Positions 24,460 to 37,352 of a DNA stretch of 64,000 nucleotides are shown in pieces. The position numbers and the translations under genes are program-made. Source of the DNA: Megascapheus bottae. Lineage: Eukaryota > Chordata > Mammalia > Rodentia > Geomyidae. The notes under the pieces are model-generated. The model was given only the letters and a program-made list of their open reading frames with translations. It was not told where the DNA came from and ran no database searches. The stretch is from NCBI GenBank assembly GCA_024803745.1, contig JANJXV010000161.1, positions 1-64,000 of the forward strand, written 5' to 3'. Numbering within the stretch: position 1 is the stretch's first letter; every line of letters begins with the position of its first letter.

Positions 24460-24654
24460 TCCAAATATCCTTTCTCCTACAAAGAATGAACACTTAACTG
24501 TGTCTAATGCTTTTTTTTAATTTCACTAATTCTTCTGTGTTTTTCCCTCTTGCATTTTTTACACATGGCAGCAAAGCTAATCATCAGGAAAAAATTGATT
24601 AGGATACAGAAACCTAATAATATCCTAGTAGATTGACGTCAAAAATATGTGGAA

Positions 24655-24855
24655 GATGCCCTGTTTGTTTGATCTAGTGGGAGAGTCCTTGGCTACCAAG
24701 CAGTAAGCCTCAGGTTTGATTCCTCATTACCACATACATAGAAAACGCTGCAAGTGGTGCTGTGGCTCGGTGGGACAGCTAAAGCCTAAAGAAACCCAAG
24801 AACAATGTTCACACTCTGAGGTCAAGTCCCAAGACTAGCAAAAACAAAAATAATT
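24655..24855 (+). repeat. ID-like SINE in spacer 3
   Basis: Counterpart of the plus SINE in spacer 1. The A tail reads AAAAACAAAAATAATTCG, a variant shared with spacer 4. Confidence 0.8.
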
Positions 24856-25256
24856 CGACAAAGGGCAAAATGCAGGCAGAGAAGGCACTGTGAAGCAAAT
24901 GTTTTGTAAAGGATGAGGGCAATATTGACCCTTAAGTTTGGATCTTACCTAAGAAAGGATCCTTGAGCCTGAGACCAGACTGGTAGTTGGGCCTAGTGGA
25001 AGACATTGGGATTGGACAAACAAGGTGTGCTGTATACTACATCCACATGTATATTGTGAGACTGGAGGAGAGATTCAGCCTCCAGTATGTCTTTGGTGAG
25101 GTCTTTTGTGAGCAAGGATCTTTGGTCATTGGGCCCTGAAAGGTGACCCTGCCTCCCTCACAATGGAACAGAATATGGAACCCTGGTAACCAAGCCACTG
25201 TAACTAACAACCAGCTCAAGCCAGCTCACTTGGCCTGTGGCTCAGGAGGAAGAAAG

Positions 25257-25423
25257 ATGTTGCTGTGCTGTTGCCAAAGGTCAGGAAACTCGAGTCTCAG
25301 GCATGGAAGTTGTGGATGTCTTACTCGAAGATGTACATGCTAGATCATTGCCAAGCCACAAATCCAGTATAACAGAACTTTCTCTAAGAAGAAGGCCAGG
25401 AAAATCCAGGGCAACCAGATGAG
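25257..25423 (+). pseudogene. Exon-like block, possible RalGDS-like first exon, copy 3
   Basis: ATG and GAG|GTAAAT donor are kept, with an in-frame TAG as in copies 1 and 2. Confidence 0.35.
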
Positions 25424-25896
25424 GTAAATTTCTAAGAAGAAATGTATTCGACCCCATCATCCTCCCCACACACTACAACATTCTTTTTTTTCATTTTTTA
25501 TTGTAATTAGTAAAAGGGTTAGATGATATTTGCCAGATAGAAGGTGCATTAATTCACATACATTGATACCCTTTCACATGTCTTGGTACCCATTTCCCTC
25601 CAACCCCACACCCCCCACCCGTCTTGGTTTTCCCCCCTTCCCTATCAAATTTCAAATATCCAAATACAAATAAATTCAATATATCAGATAACAAAGTGAG
25701 ATACTATACCAATATGGGATAACCAAGGGACAGCAAGCGAGATGAGAGACAACATAGTACATTAAGGACAACAATCATTCATTATATGGCTTTTGTGTCA
25801 ATATCCTGGAGGTCCTTTCAATTAGCTTCACATTATATGGCCTTATATATGGCCTTTTGCTCTATTGACAATCTCTGCTAGTAGAGCCCAAGGTTT

Positions 25897-28800
25897 CTAC
25901 TGATTATGACGAATGAGGGAAACCACTGAGCCTAAGTTCCTTTGAGTCTGGCTTACTTCACTTAATATGATTTGTTCTAAGTCTTTCCATTTCCTAACAA
26001 ATGGGGCGATGTCATTCTTTCTGACAGCAGCATAGAATTCCATTGTGTACAAATACCACAACTTGTTGATCCACTCATCAACTGAGGGACATCTGGGTTG
26101 GTTCCATATCTTTGCTATGGTAAATAGTGCTGCAATGAACATTGTTGTGCTAGTGGGTTTAGTAGGCCCTTGTTTCTGGATTGTTGGGTAAATGCCAAGT
26201 ACTGGAATTGCTGGGTCATAGGGGAGTTGTATGTTTAGCGTTTTGAGGCACTGCTGCACTGCTTTCCATAGTGGTTGAACGAGTTTGCACTCCCACCAAC
26301 AGTGTAGTACTGATCCCTCCTGACCACATCCCCTCCAGCATCTGTTGTCATTCATTTTCCTGATCCTGGCCATTCTAACTGGAGTTAGGTGGAATCTTAG
26401 ACTTGTTTTGATTAGCATTTCTTTTATGACCAGAGATGTTGAGCATTTCTTCATGTGTCTATAGGCCATTTTTGTTTCTTCTTCAGAGAAGACTCTCTTT
26501 AAGTCTTTGGCCCATTTTGTAATGGGATGGGTGTTACTTTGGAGGTTAGTTTTGGAGTGATTCAATTTTTTGAGTTGTTGATATATTTTAGATATGAGGC
26601 CTTGTTCCGTTGTTTGGGTGGTGAAGATCTTCTCCCACTCTGTAGGCTTCCTGATTAGTTTACTAGCTATATCCGTTGCCATACAAAAGCTCTGCAGTTT
26701 AATGCAGTCCCACTTATCCTGCCTTTCTCTGATTTGTTGTGATTCTTGGTCCTTATTAAGAAAGTTTCGACCTGTACCAAGGAGGCCTAGTGTATCTCCT
26801 ATTCCTTCCTGTACAGTTTTCAGTGTGTCAGCTTTTACCTCCACGTCTTTGATCCATTTGGAGTTAATTCTAGTGCAAGGTGACAAAGAAGGATCCAACT
26901 TTAGTTTTCTGCAGGTGTTTAACCAGTTCTGCCAGCACAACTTGTTGAAGAGGCTATCTTTCTTCCATTTTATTTTTTTGACTCCCTGGTCAAAGATTAG
27001 GTGGCCATAGGTCTGTGGTTTAATATCTGGGTCCGCAGTTCTACTCCATTGGACTTCAGGCCTGTTCTTGTGCCAGTACCAAGCTGTTTTGAGAATTATA
27101 GCTCTGTATAGAGCCTTAAGTGTGGAATTGAAATTCCTCCAGCGCTGTTCTTTCTGCTAAGAAGTGTTTTTGCTATACGGGGTCTTTTATTATTCCATAT
27201 GAAATTTTGAATTGCCTCTTCTATGTCTTTAAAGAATGACATTGGGATGTTGATGGGAATTACATTGAATTTGTAGATAGCCCTTGGCAAGATTGTCATT
27301 TTCACAATGTTGATTCTTCCAATCCAGGAGCATGGGAGGTTTTTCCATTTCCTTAGTTCTGCTTTAATTTCCTTTTTTAGGGTTTTAAAGTTTTCATCTA
27401 AACGGTCCTTTACATTCTTAGTTAAGCTAATTGCTAGGTACTTTATTTTCTTTGAGGCTATTGTGAAAGGATTTTCTTTCCTGATTATTGCCTCGTTCCT
27501 CTCAGTGTTGGCGTAAAGTAAGGCAGTTGATTTGTGAGGGTTGATTTTATGGCCTGCTACCCTTCCAAAGCTTTGAATCAGCTCAAGGAGCTTGGGAGTA
27601 GAGTCTATAGGATTCTTTAAATTCAGAATCATGTCATCTGCAAAGAGGGATAGTTTTATTTCCTCTTTCCCTACTTGGATCCCCTTTATGCTTGCTTCTT
27701 GCCATATTGCACTGCCTAGGAATTCTAGTACTATGTTAAAAAGGAGTGGAGAGAGTGGGCATCCTTGTCTCGTTCCTGATTTTAGAGGGAATGGCTTTAG
27801 ATTTTCACCATTAAGTATAATACTAGCAGTGGGTTTCTCATACACAGCCTTTATTACATTGAGAAATGTTCCATGGATTCCTAGTTTCTCCACATCTTTT
27901 AACATAAAGGGGTTTTGGATCTTGTCAGATGCCTTTTCCGCATCTATTGAGACAATCATGTGATTTTATCCCTGCTCCTGTTGATGTGTTGAATTATATT
28001 AATTGATTTGTGTATGTTGAACCAGCTTTGCCTCCCTGTGATGAATCCAGTTTGATCATAGTGTATATTTTTTTGATGAGTTGTTGTAGACGGTTGGCCA
28101 GTATTTTGTTGAGAAGTTTTGCATCGAGGTTCATCAAAGAAATGGGTCTATAGATCTCTTTCTTTGATGAATCTCTGTCTGGTTTGGGGATGAGGGATGT
28201 GCTGGCTTCACAGAATCAGTTTAGTAAAGAACCTTCATTTTCAATTTCGTTGAAGAGCTTGAGGAGTATTGGTGTGAGCTCTGCTTTGAAGACCTTATAG
28301 AATTCAGCTGTGAATCCATCTGGCCCTGGGCTCTTTTTAAGTGGAAGTTGTCTAATTTCCATTTCTATTTCAGAGCTTGAAATAGGCCTGTTGAGTTGGG
28401 TTAGCTCTTCTTGGTTCAGTGTGTGTATGTTAATATTGTCTAGGAATTCATCCATTTCTTCTAGATTCTCAAATTTGTTGGCATAAAGGTTTGAGAAGTA
28501 TTCCCTCCTGATATTCTGGATCTTGGTAATTTCTGTCGTGATATTACCATTTTCATCTGCGATTTTGTTTGTTTCGATATGCTCTCTTCTTTTTTTGGTA
28601 AGATTTGCTAAGGGCTTGTCAATTTTGTTAATTCTTTCAAGAACCAACTCCTTGTTTTGTTGATTCTTTCTATAGTTTTTTTTATTCCAAATCATTTAAT
28701 TCTGCTTTGATTTTAATAATTTGCTTTCTCCTAATGGGTTTAGGGTTGGTTTGTTGCTCTTTTTCCAGGAGGTTAAGGTGAGACATTAACTAGTTGGTTT

Positions 28801-29691
28801 GCCATTTTTCCAACTTGCTGTTATAGGCACTCCACGCTATAAATTTTCCTCTGAGTACTGCCTTTGTTGTGTCCCTAAGGAGTTGATATTTGTGTGCTCC
28901 TTATTGTTAAATTTCATAAACAGTTGGATATCTGTTCTGATCTCTTCGATTACCCATTGTTTTTGATTCAACAATGTGTGGTTCAGTCTCCATGAGTTAC
29001 AGGGTTTTCTTTGGTGGAGATGTGTGTTCAGCTCCAATTTGATGCCTTTATGGTCTGAGAGTGTGCATGGAATAATTTCAGTGTTTCTGAATCTGTCCAG
29101 GTTTGCTTTATGGCCTAAGATGTGGTCTATTTTGGAAAATGTTCCATGTGCTGCTGAGAAAAACGTATATTGTGGTGTTACTGGGTGGAATATTCTGCAG
29201 ATGTCTGTTAGATCTAGTTGGTCTATATAGTTGTTCAGTTCTAAGGTTTCTCTGTTGAGTTTTTGCCTTGTTGATCTGTCCATAGGTGAGAGTGGTGTGT
29301 TAAACTCACCAACAATCACTGTGTTTCGATCTATGTATGGTTTCAGTGTAAGTAAAGTTTGCTTGATGAAGTTTGGAGCTCCGGGATTGGGTGTGTAAAT
29401 ATTTAGGATTGTTATGTCTTCCGGGAGGAAAGATCCCTTTAGTAGTATGTAGTAACCTTCTTTGTCTTTTCTTACTAATTTTAGTTTGAAGTCTATTGTA
29501 TCTGATATGAGGATGGCAACTCTAGCCTGTTTATGGGGGCAGTTAGCTTGATAGAGTTTATTCCAACCTCTCACTTTCAAAAGATGATTGTTTTTGGGGA
29601 AGATGTGTCTCTTGAAGTCAGCAGAACGATGGCTCTTGCTTTTTGATCCAACTAGACAACCTATGCCGTTTAATTGGAGAGTTAAGTCCAT
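25897..29691 (-). pseudogene. L1 copy 4 ORF2, broken
   Basis: Fragments on the minus strand are 28837-29691 (endonuclease), 28216-28695, 27096-27959 (RT core, 'LFADDMILN') and 25897-26940 (C-terminal part with the cysteine motif). It has the lesions common to the array, plus the indel shared with copy 5. Confidence 0.93.
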
Positions 29692-29967
29692 TGATATTGA
29701 GAGTTAGGATTGAGAGATATTTATTAGTTCCTACCATTTTTAAAAGCTTTTAGTAGGGCCTGTGTCTTGACAGTTCTTGTGGTCCTTAGATGGTATGCTG
29801 TTTAGGTGCCTTTTCTTTCCCTATATTGCATTTATTTTGGTTTTCTATGTATAGAGCATCTTTGAGAATTCTCTGTAGTGTTGGTTTTGTTTTGACATAT
29901 TGTTGCAGCTTTTCCCTGGAATGGAATGTTTTTTATTTCCCTCAGTTATGAATGAGAGCTTAGCTGG

Positions 29968-30968
29968 CTACAGTATTCTTGGTTGGTAGTTATTTGATAT
30001 AAGGGCATGACATATATGCTTCCAGTCACTTCGTGCTTGCATGGTCTCTGCTGAGAAATCTGGGGTTATTCTGATTGGTTTGCCTTTGTAGGTTACTGAT
30101 CCCTTTTCCCTGGCTGCCTGTAGGATCTTTCCTTTCGTTTCTATTGATCCAGTTCGGATCACAATGTGGCGGTGGGATGTTCTTTTCTGGTCAGGTCTGT
30201 TTGGGGTTCTAAAAGCTTCTCATATCTGGATGGGCCTGCCCTTCTGGATATTTGGGAAATTCTCTGAGATGATTCCCTGAAGTATATTTCCAATACCATT
30301 GACCTCTTTCTCCACGCCCTCCTCAATACCAAGTAGCCTTAAATTAGGCTTCCTAATTGTATCTTGGACCTCCTGAAGCGCTCTCTCATATTTCCTAGAT
30401 TTGGATTGACTCATTTTCTGTTCTTTATAATACCTAAATTATCTTCAGCCACGGAAATTCTCTCCTCTGCAATGTCTAACCTGCTATCAAAGCTATCTAC
30501 TTTATTTTTCATCTCCCTTGCTTCTAATTGCTCACTTTTGATGCCTTGCATCCCTTGTTTTAGATCATGTATGGATTTCTTTATCTCCTTGATTTACTTA
30601 TGAGTGGTTAGCTCAGTAGCTTTATTTTCTTTGGACATTTGCTGGAGTTTGGTCACGTTTTTATTTGTGGATTCTTTGAATTCATCCATCTTTCTTTGAA
30701 AAACCTTTATTATGGCCTCCTTTATGGCTTCATCTTTTTCACTTATCACCTTGTTTTTGCTTTCCTCTTGTTCAGGTATGGCTTCCTCCATTATCTCTTT
30801 CCTTATATTTTCACATTTTTCATTAATGATGTTTATCAATTGCATTTGTGTAGCAATTGGAAGACTCTCCTCTAGGTTTGCCAGTGACTGTTCCATTGTC
30901 TGTTTACATTGGGTGGGGGATGTTGTTTCTTGATTTGACATTTTTCTTGAGTTTCTTGTTCTGCCCAT
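29968..30968 (-). pseudogene. L1 copy 4 ORF1, frameshift and extra stops
   Basis: Besides the common ATGA break (30411-30414), a stop at about 30594 cuts the coiled-coil half. A CGA-to-TGA change after 'GRPIQI' at about 30220 cuts the RRM half. It is the most damaged ORF1 of the array. Confidence 0.9.
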
Positions 30969-31630
30969 TTGAAAATGGGAGCAAGATTACTACTAAATAC
31001 GATTATAGTTTTTCAGATATAACCACCCTAGACCTCTGTAGCTGGCAGACACTAGATGTTCACAAGTTTTGATTGGTATTATCACTCTTTCTTTTTGTGC
31101 ACTTCCAGACCAGCCTAATACAACCACTGATAAGCGATTTATACCCAAAACAATAAGCCTCTCAATCCAATCTCTATTGTCTTTAAGTCCCTCTGAGCGT
31201 AGAGAATAATTAACCACCTACATATACAATATTGCTCAACAGCCATCAAGTGTAGATCCGTGCAGTATAAGGGTTGAAAGACGAGCAGAGGTCCAGAGAT
31301 AGAAATAAAGAATGAGAGAGGTCAGGGGAGGTGCAAGAGGATTAACGTAGGAGTGTAAGAATATTGTAGTAATGAAGAAAAATTATAGCATAAGGATAAC
31401 TGACATAAGTTGGTAAGTAGGTAGCATATTTGAGTACAAAGTTTGGAAAGTATTAGAATAAAACTTATGTGTTGCTGCACGACTAGCTCTTAGCCCAACC
31501 AGTGGCCTCACAGTGGACCATGGGATGGATCTGTTTTTCTTGTCTACGTTGAGGGAACTGGGTATTTCACAAGATGCAGAAGCGAAGATTCCAGAAGCAA
31601 ATGCTGTGAGTGAATTAGCTCGTAAAAAGC

Positions 31631-31841
31631 ATTTTTATTTTCTTTTATCTTTCTGCCAGTCTTGGGGCTTGAATTCAGGGCCTGAGCACTGTCCTCGGGT
31701 TTTCTCAAGTCTAGCCCTCTGCCACTTGAGCCACAGTGCCACATCTAGATTTTCTATCTATGTGGTACTGAGCACTCAAACCCAGATCTTCATGGATGCT
31801 AGGCAAGCACTCTACCACTATGCCAAACTCTCAACCCTGAC
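31631..31841 (-). repeat. Composite SINE in spacer 4
   Basis: Counterpart of the SINE in spacer 1. Confidence 0.85.
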
Positions 31842-31855
31842 ATAGTAATTATAAG

Positions 31856-31874
31856 TCATCATCATCATCATCAT
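31856..31874 (+). repeat. (ATC)n microsatellite, spacer 4
   Basis: About 6 TCA repeats (19 bp). Confidence 0.95.
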
Positions 31875-32070
31875 ATCCAAATATCCTTTCTCCTACAAAG
31901 AATGAACACTTAACTGTGTCTAATGCTTTTTTTTAATTTCACTAATTCTTCTGTGTTTTTCCCTCTTGCATTTTTTACACATGACAGCAAAGCTAATCAT
32001 CAGGAAAAAATTGATTAGGATACAGAAACCTAATAATATCCTAGTAGATTGACGTCAAAAATATGTGCAA

Positions 32071-32270
32071 GATGCCCTGTGTGTTTGACCTAGTGGGAGA
32101 GTCCTTGGCTACCAAGCAGTAAGCCTCAGGTTTGATTCCTCATTACCACATACATAGAAAATGCTGCAAGTGGTGCTGTGGCTCGGTGGGACAGCTAAAG
32201 CCTAAAGAAACCCAAAACAATGTTCACACTCTGAGGTCAAGTCCCAAGACTAGCAAAAACAAAAATAATT
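32071..32270 (+). repeat. ID-like SINE in spacer 4
   Basis: Counterpart of the plus SINE in spacer 1. It shares the AATAATTCG tail variant with spacer 3. Confidence 0.8.
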
Positions 32271-32671
32271 CGACAAGGGGCAAAATGCAGGCAGAGAAGG
32301 CACTGTGAAGCAAATGTTTTGTAAAGGATGAGGGCAATATTGACCCTTAAGTTTGGATCTTACCTAAGAAAGGATCCTTGAGCCTGAGACCAGACTGGTA
32401 GTTGGGCCTAGTGGAAGACATTGGGATTGGACAAATAAGGTGTGCTGTATACTACATCCACATGTATATTGTGAGACTGGAGGAGATATTCAGCCTCCAG
32501 TATGTCTTTGGTGAGGTCTTTTGTGAGCAAGGATCTTTGGTCATTGGGCCCTGAAAGGTGACCCTGCCTCCCTCACAATGGAACAGAATATGGAACCCTG
32601 GTAACCAAGCCACTGTAACTAACAACCAGCTCAAGCCAGCTCACTTGGCCTGTGGCTCAGGAGGAAGAAAG

Positions 32672-32837
32672 GTGTTGCTGTGCTGTTGCCAAGGTCAGGA
32701 AACTCGAGTCTCAGGCATGGAAGTTGTGGATGTCTTACTCGAAGATGTACATGCTAGATCATTGCCAAGCCACAAATCCAGTATAACAGAACTTTCTCTA
32801 AAAAGAAGGCCAGGAAAATCCAGGGCAACCAGATGAG
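32672..32837 (+). pseudogene. Exon-like block copy 4, start codon lost
   Basis: The ATG of the other copies is GTG here, and one base is missing in the 'CCAAAGGTC' stretch, so the cysteine-rich frame is broken. The donor-like GAG|GTAAAT is kept. Confidence 0.3.
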
Positions 32838-33281
32838 GTAAATTTCTAAGAAGAAATGTATTCGACCCCATCATCCTCCCCACACACTACAACTTTCTTT
32901 TTTTTCATTTTTTATTGTAATTAGTAAAAGGGTTAGATGATATTTGCCAGATAGAAGGTGCATTAATTCACATACATTGATACCCTTTCACATGTCTTGG
33001 TACCCATTTCCCTCCAACCCCACACCCCCCACCCGTCTTGGTTTTCCCCCCTTCCCTATCAAATTTCAAATATCCAAATACAAATAAATTCAATATATCA
33101 GATAACAAAATGAGATACTATACCAATATGGGATAACCAAGGGACAGCAAGCGAGATGAGAGACAACATAGTACATTTTGTGTCAATATCCTGGTGGTCC
33201 TTTCAATTAGCTTCACATTATATGGCCTTATATATGGCCTTTTGCTCTATTGACAATCTCTGCTAGTAGAGCCCAAGGTTT

Positions 33282-36200
33282 CTACTGATTATGACGAATG
33301 AGGGAAACCACTGAGCCTAAGTTCCTTTGAGTCTGGCTTACTTCACTTAATATGATTTGTTCTAAGTCTTTCCATTTCCTAACAAATGGGGCGATGTCAT
33401 TCTTTCTGACAGCAGCATAGAATTCCATTGTGTACAAATACCACAACTTGTTGATCCACTCATCAACTGAGGGACATCTGGGTTGGTTCCATATCTTTGC
33501 TATGGTGAATAGTGCTGCAATGAACATTGTTGTGCTAGTGGGTTTAGTAGGCCCTTGTTTCTGGATTGTTGGGTAAATGCCAAGTAGTGGAATTGCTGGG
33601 TCATAGGGGAGTTGTATGTTTAGCGTTTTGAGGCACTGCTGCACTGCTTTCCATAGTGGTTGAACGAGTTTGCACTCCCACCAACAGTGTAGTAGTGATC
33701 CCTCCTGACCACATCCCCTCCAGCATCTGTTGTCATTCGTTTTCCTGATCCTGGCCATTCTAACTGGAGTTAGGTGGAATCTTAGACTTGTTTTGATTTG
33801 CACTTCTTTTATGACCAGAGATGTTGAGCATTTCTTCATGTGTCTATAGGCCATTTTTGTTTCTTCTTCAGAGAAGACTCTCTTTAAGTCTTTGGCCCAT
33901 TTTGTAATGGGATGGGTGTTACTTTGGAGGTTAGTTTTGGAGTGATTCAATTTTTTGAGTTGTTGATATATTTTAGATATGAGGCCTTGTTCCGTTGTTT
34001 GGGTGGTGAAGATCTTCTCCCACTCTGTAGGCTTCCTGATTAGTTTACTAGCTATATCCGTTGCCATACAAAAGCTCTGCAGTTTAATGCAGTCCCACTT
34101 ATCCTGCCTTTCTCTGATTTGTTGTGATTCTTGGTCCTTATTAAGAAAGTTTCGACCTGTACCAAGGAGGCCTAGTGTATCTCCTATTCCTTCCTGTACA
34201 GTTTTCAGTGTGTCAGCTTTTACCTCCACGTCTTTGATCCATTTGGAGTTAATTCTAGTGCAAGGTGACAAAGAAGGATCCAACTTTAGTTTTCTGCAGG
34301 TGTTTAACCAGTTCTGCCAGCACAACTTGTTGAAGAAGCTATCTTTCTTCCATTCTATTTTTTTGGCTCCCTGGTCAAAGATTAGGTGGCCATAGGTCTG
34401 TGGTTTAATATCTGGGTCCGCAGTTCTACTCCATTGGACTTCAGGCCTGTTCTTGTGCCAGTACCAAGCTGTTTTGAGAATTATAGCTCTGTATAGAGCC
34501 TTAAGTGTGGAATTGAAATTCCTCCAGCGCTGTTCTTTCTGCTAAGAAGTATTTTTGCTATACGGGGTCTTTTATTATTCCATATGAAATTTTGAATTGC
34601 CTCTTCTATGTCTTTAAAGAATGACATTGGGATGTTGATGGGTATTACATTGAATTTGTAGATAGCCCTTGGCAAGATTGTCATTTTCACAATGTTGATT
34701 CTTCCAATCCAGGAGCATGGGAAGTTTTTCCATTTCCTTAGTTCTGCTTTAATTTCCTTTTTTAGGGTTTTAATGTTTTCATCTAAACGGTCCTTTACAT
34801 TCTTAGTTAAGCTAATTGCTAGGTACTTTATTTTCTTTGAGGCTATTGTGAAAGGATTTTCTTTCCTGATTATTGCCTCGTTCCTCTCAGTGTTGGCGTA
34901 AAGTAAGGCAGTTGATTTGTGAGGGTTGATTTTATGGCCTGCTACCCTTCCAAAGCTTTGAATCAGCTCAAGGAGCTTGGGAGTAGAGTCTATAGGATTC
35001 TTTAAATTCAGATTCATGTCATCTGCAAAGAGGGATAGTTTTATTTCCTCTTTCCCTATTTGGATCCCCTTTATGCTTGCTTCTTGCCATATTGCACTGC
35101 CTAGGAATTCTAGTACTATGTTAAAAAGGAGTGGAGAGAGTGGGCATCCTTGTCTCGTTCCTGATTTTAGAGGGAATGGCTTTAGATTTTCACCATTAAG
35201 TATAATACTAGCAGTGGGTTTCTCATACACAGCCTTTATTACATTGAGAAATGTTCCATGGATTCCTAGTTTCTCCACATCTTTTAACATAAAGGGGTTT
35301 TGGATCTTGTCAGATGCCTTTTCCGCATCTATTGAGACAATCATGTGATTTTATCCCTGCTCCTCTTGATGTGTTGAATTATATTAATTGATCTGTGTAT
35401 GTTGAACCAGCTTTGCCTCCCTGTGATGAATCCAGTTTGATCATAGTGTATATTTTTTCGATGAGTTGTTGTAGACGGTTGGCCAGTATTTTGTTGAGAA
35501 GTTTTGCATCGAGGTTCATCAAAGAAATGGGTCTATAGATCTCTTTCTTTGATGAATCTCTGTCTGGTTTGGGGATGAGGGATATGCTGGCTTCACAGAA
35601 TCAGTTTAGTAAAGAACCTTCATTTTCAATTTCGTTGAAGAGCTTGAGGAGTATTGGTGTGAGCTCTGCTTTGAAGACCTTACAGAATTCAGCTGTGAAT
35701 CCATCTGGCCCTGGGCTCTTTTTAAGTGGAAGTTGTCTAATTTCCATTTCTATTTCAGAGCTTGAAATAGGCCTGTTGAGTTGGGTTAGCTCTTCTTGGT
35801 TCAGTGTGTGTATGTTAATATTGTCTAAGAATTCATCCATTTCTTCTAGATTCTCAAATTTGTTGGCGTAAAGGTTTGAGAAGTATTCCCTCCTGATATT
35901 CTGGATCTTGGTAATTTCTGTCGTGATATTACCATTTTCATCTGCGATTTTGTTTATTTCGATATGCTCTCTTCTTTTTTCGGTAAGATTTGCTAAGGGC
36001 TTGTCAATTTTGTTAATTCTTTCAAGAACCAACTCCTTGTTTTGTTGATTCTTCCTATAGTTTTTTTATTCCAAATCATTTAATTCTGCTTTGATTTTAA
36101 TAATTTGCTTTCTCCTAATGGGTTTAGGGTTGGTTTGTTGCTCTTTTTCCAGGAGGTTAAGGTGAGACATTAACTAGTTGGTTTGCCATTTTTCCAACTT

Positions 36201-37075
36201 CCTGTTGTAGGCACTCCACGCTATAAATTTTCCTCTGAGTACTGCCTTTGTTGTGTCCCTAAGGAGTTGATATTTGTGTGCTCCTTATTGTTAAATTTCA
36301 TAAACAGTTGGATATCTGTTCTGATCTCTTCGATTACCCATTGTTTTTGATTCAACAATGTGTGGTTCAGTCTCCATGAGTTACAGGGTTTTCTTTGGTG
36401 GAGATGTGTGTTCAGCTCCAATTTGATGCCTTTATGGTCTGAGAGTGTGCATGGAATAATTTCAGTGTTTCTGAATCTGTCCAGGTTTGCTTTATGGCCT
36501 AAGATGTGGTCTATTTTGGAAAATGTTCCATGTGCTGCTGAGAAAAACGTATATTGTGGTGTTACTGGGTGGAATATTCTGCAGATGTCTGTTAGATCTA
36601 GTTGGTCTATATAGTTGTTCAGTTCTAAGGTTTCTCTGTTGAGTTTTTGCCTTGTTGATCTGTCCATAGGTGAGAGTGGTGTGTTAAACTCACCAACAAT
36701 CACTGTGTTTCGATCTATGTATGGTTTCAGTGTAAGTAAAGTTTGCTTGATGAAGTTTGGAGATCCGGGATTGGGTGTGTAAATATTTAGGATTGTTATG
36801 TCTTCCGGGAGGAAAGATCCCTTTAGTAGTATGTAGTAACCTTCTTTGTCTTTTCTTACTAATTTTAGTTTGAAGTCTATTGTATCTGATATGAGGATGG
36901 CAACTCTATCCTGTTTATGGGGGCAGTTAGCTTGATAGAGTTTATTCCAACCTCTCACTTTCAAAAGATGATTGTTTTTGGGTAAGCTGTGTCTCTCGAA
37001 GTCAGCAGAACGATGGCTCTTGCTTTTTGATCCAACTAGACAACCTATGCCGTTTAATTGGAGAGTTAAGTCCAT
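33282..37075 (-). pseudogene. L1 copy 5 ORF2, broken
   Basis: Fragments on the minus strand are 36221-37075 (endonuclease), 35601-36032, 34481-35344 (RT core; 'FADDMNLN', where Tyr and flanking residues of the usual 'FADDMILY' are changed) and 33282-34325 (C-terminal part). It carries the lesions common to the array and the 'LRLYTEL' frameshift shared with copy 4. Confidence 0.93.
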
Positions 37076-37352
37076 TGATATTGAGAGTTCGGATTGAGAG
37101 ATATTTATTAGTTCCTACCATTTTTAAAAGCTTTTAGTAGGGCCTGTGTCTTGACAGTTCTTGTTGTCCTTAGATGGTATGCTGTTTAGGTGCCATTTCT
37201 TTCCCTATATTGCATTTATTTTGGTTTTCTATGTATAGAGCATCTTTGAGAATTCTCTGTAGTGTTGGTTTTGTTTCGACATATTGTTGCAGCTTTTCCC
37301 TGGAATGGAATGTTTTTATTGTTCCCTCAGTTATGAATGAGAGCTTAGCTGG

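Larger units (their letters stand above)
24091..25491 (+). repeat. Array spacer 3 (non-L1)
   Basis: Same order of elements as spacer 1, 1401 bp, with the longest ATC tract. Confidence 0.9.
25492..31530 (-). mobile_element. L1 copy 4, full length
   Basis: Complete copy. It shares several private-looking variants with copy 5: 'TLKTVQEG' in place of 'TLKSLQEG', 'AEKASDKI' in place of 'AEKAFDKI', and the same ORF2 indel near 27108 that ends 'LRLYTEL'. Copies 4 and 5 are therefore sister duplicates. Confidence 0.95.
31531..32896 (+). repeat. Array spacer 4 (non-L1)
   Basis: Same order as the other spacers, the shortest at 1366 bp, with the shortest ATC tract. Confidence 0.9.
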
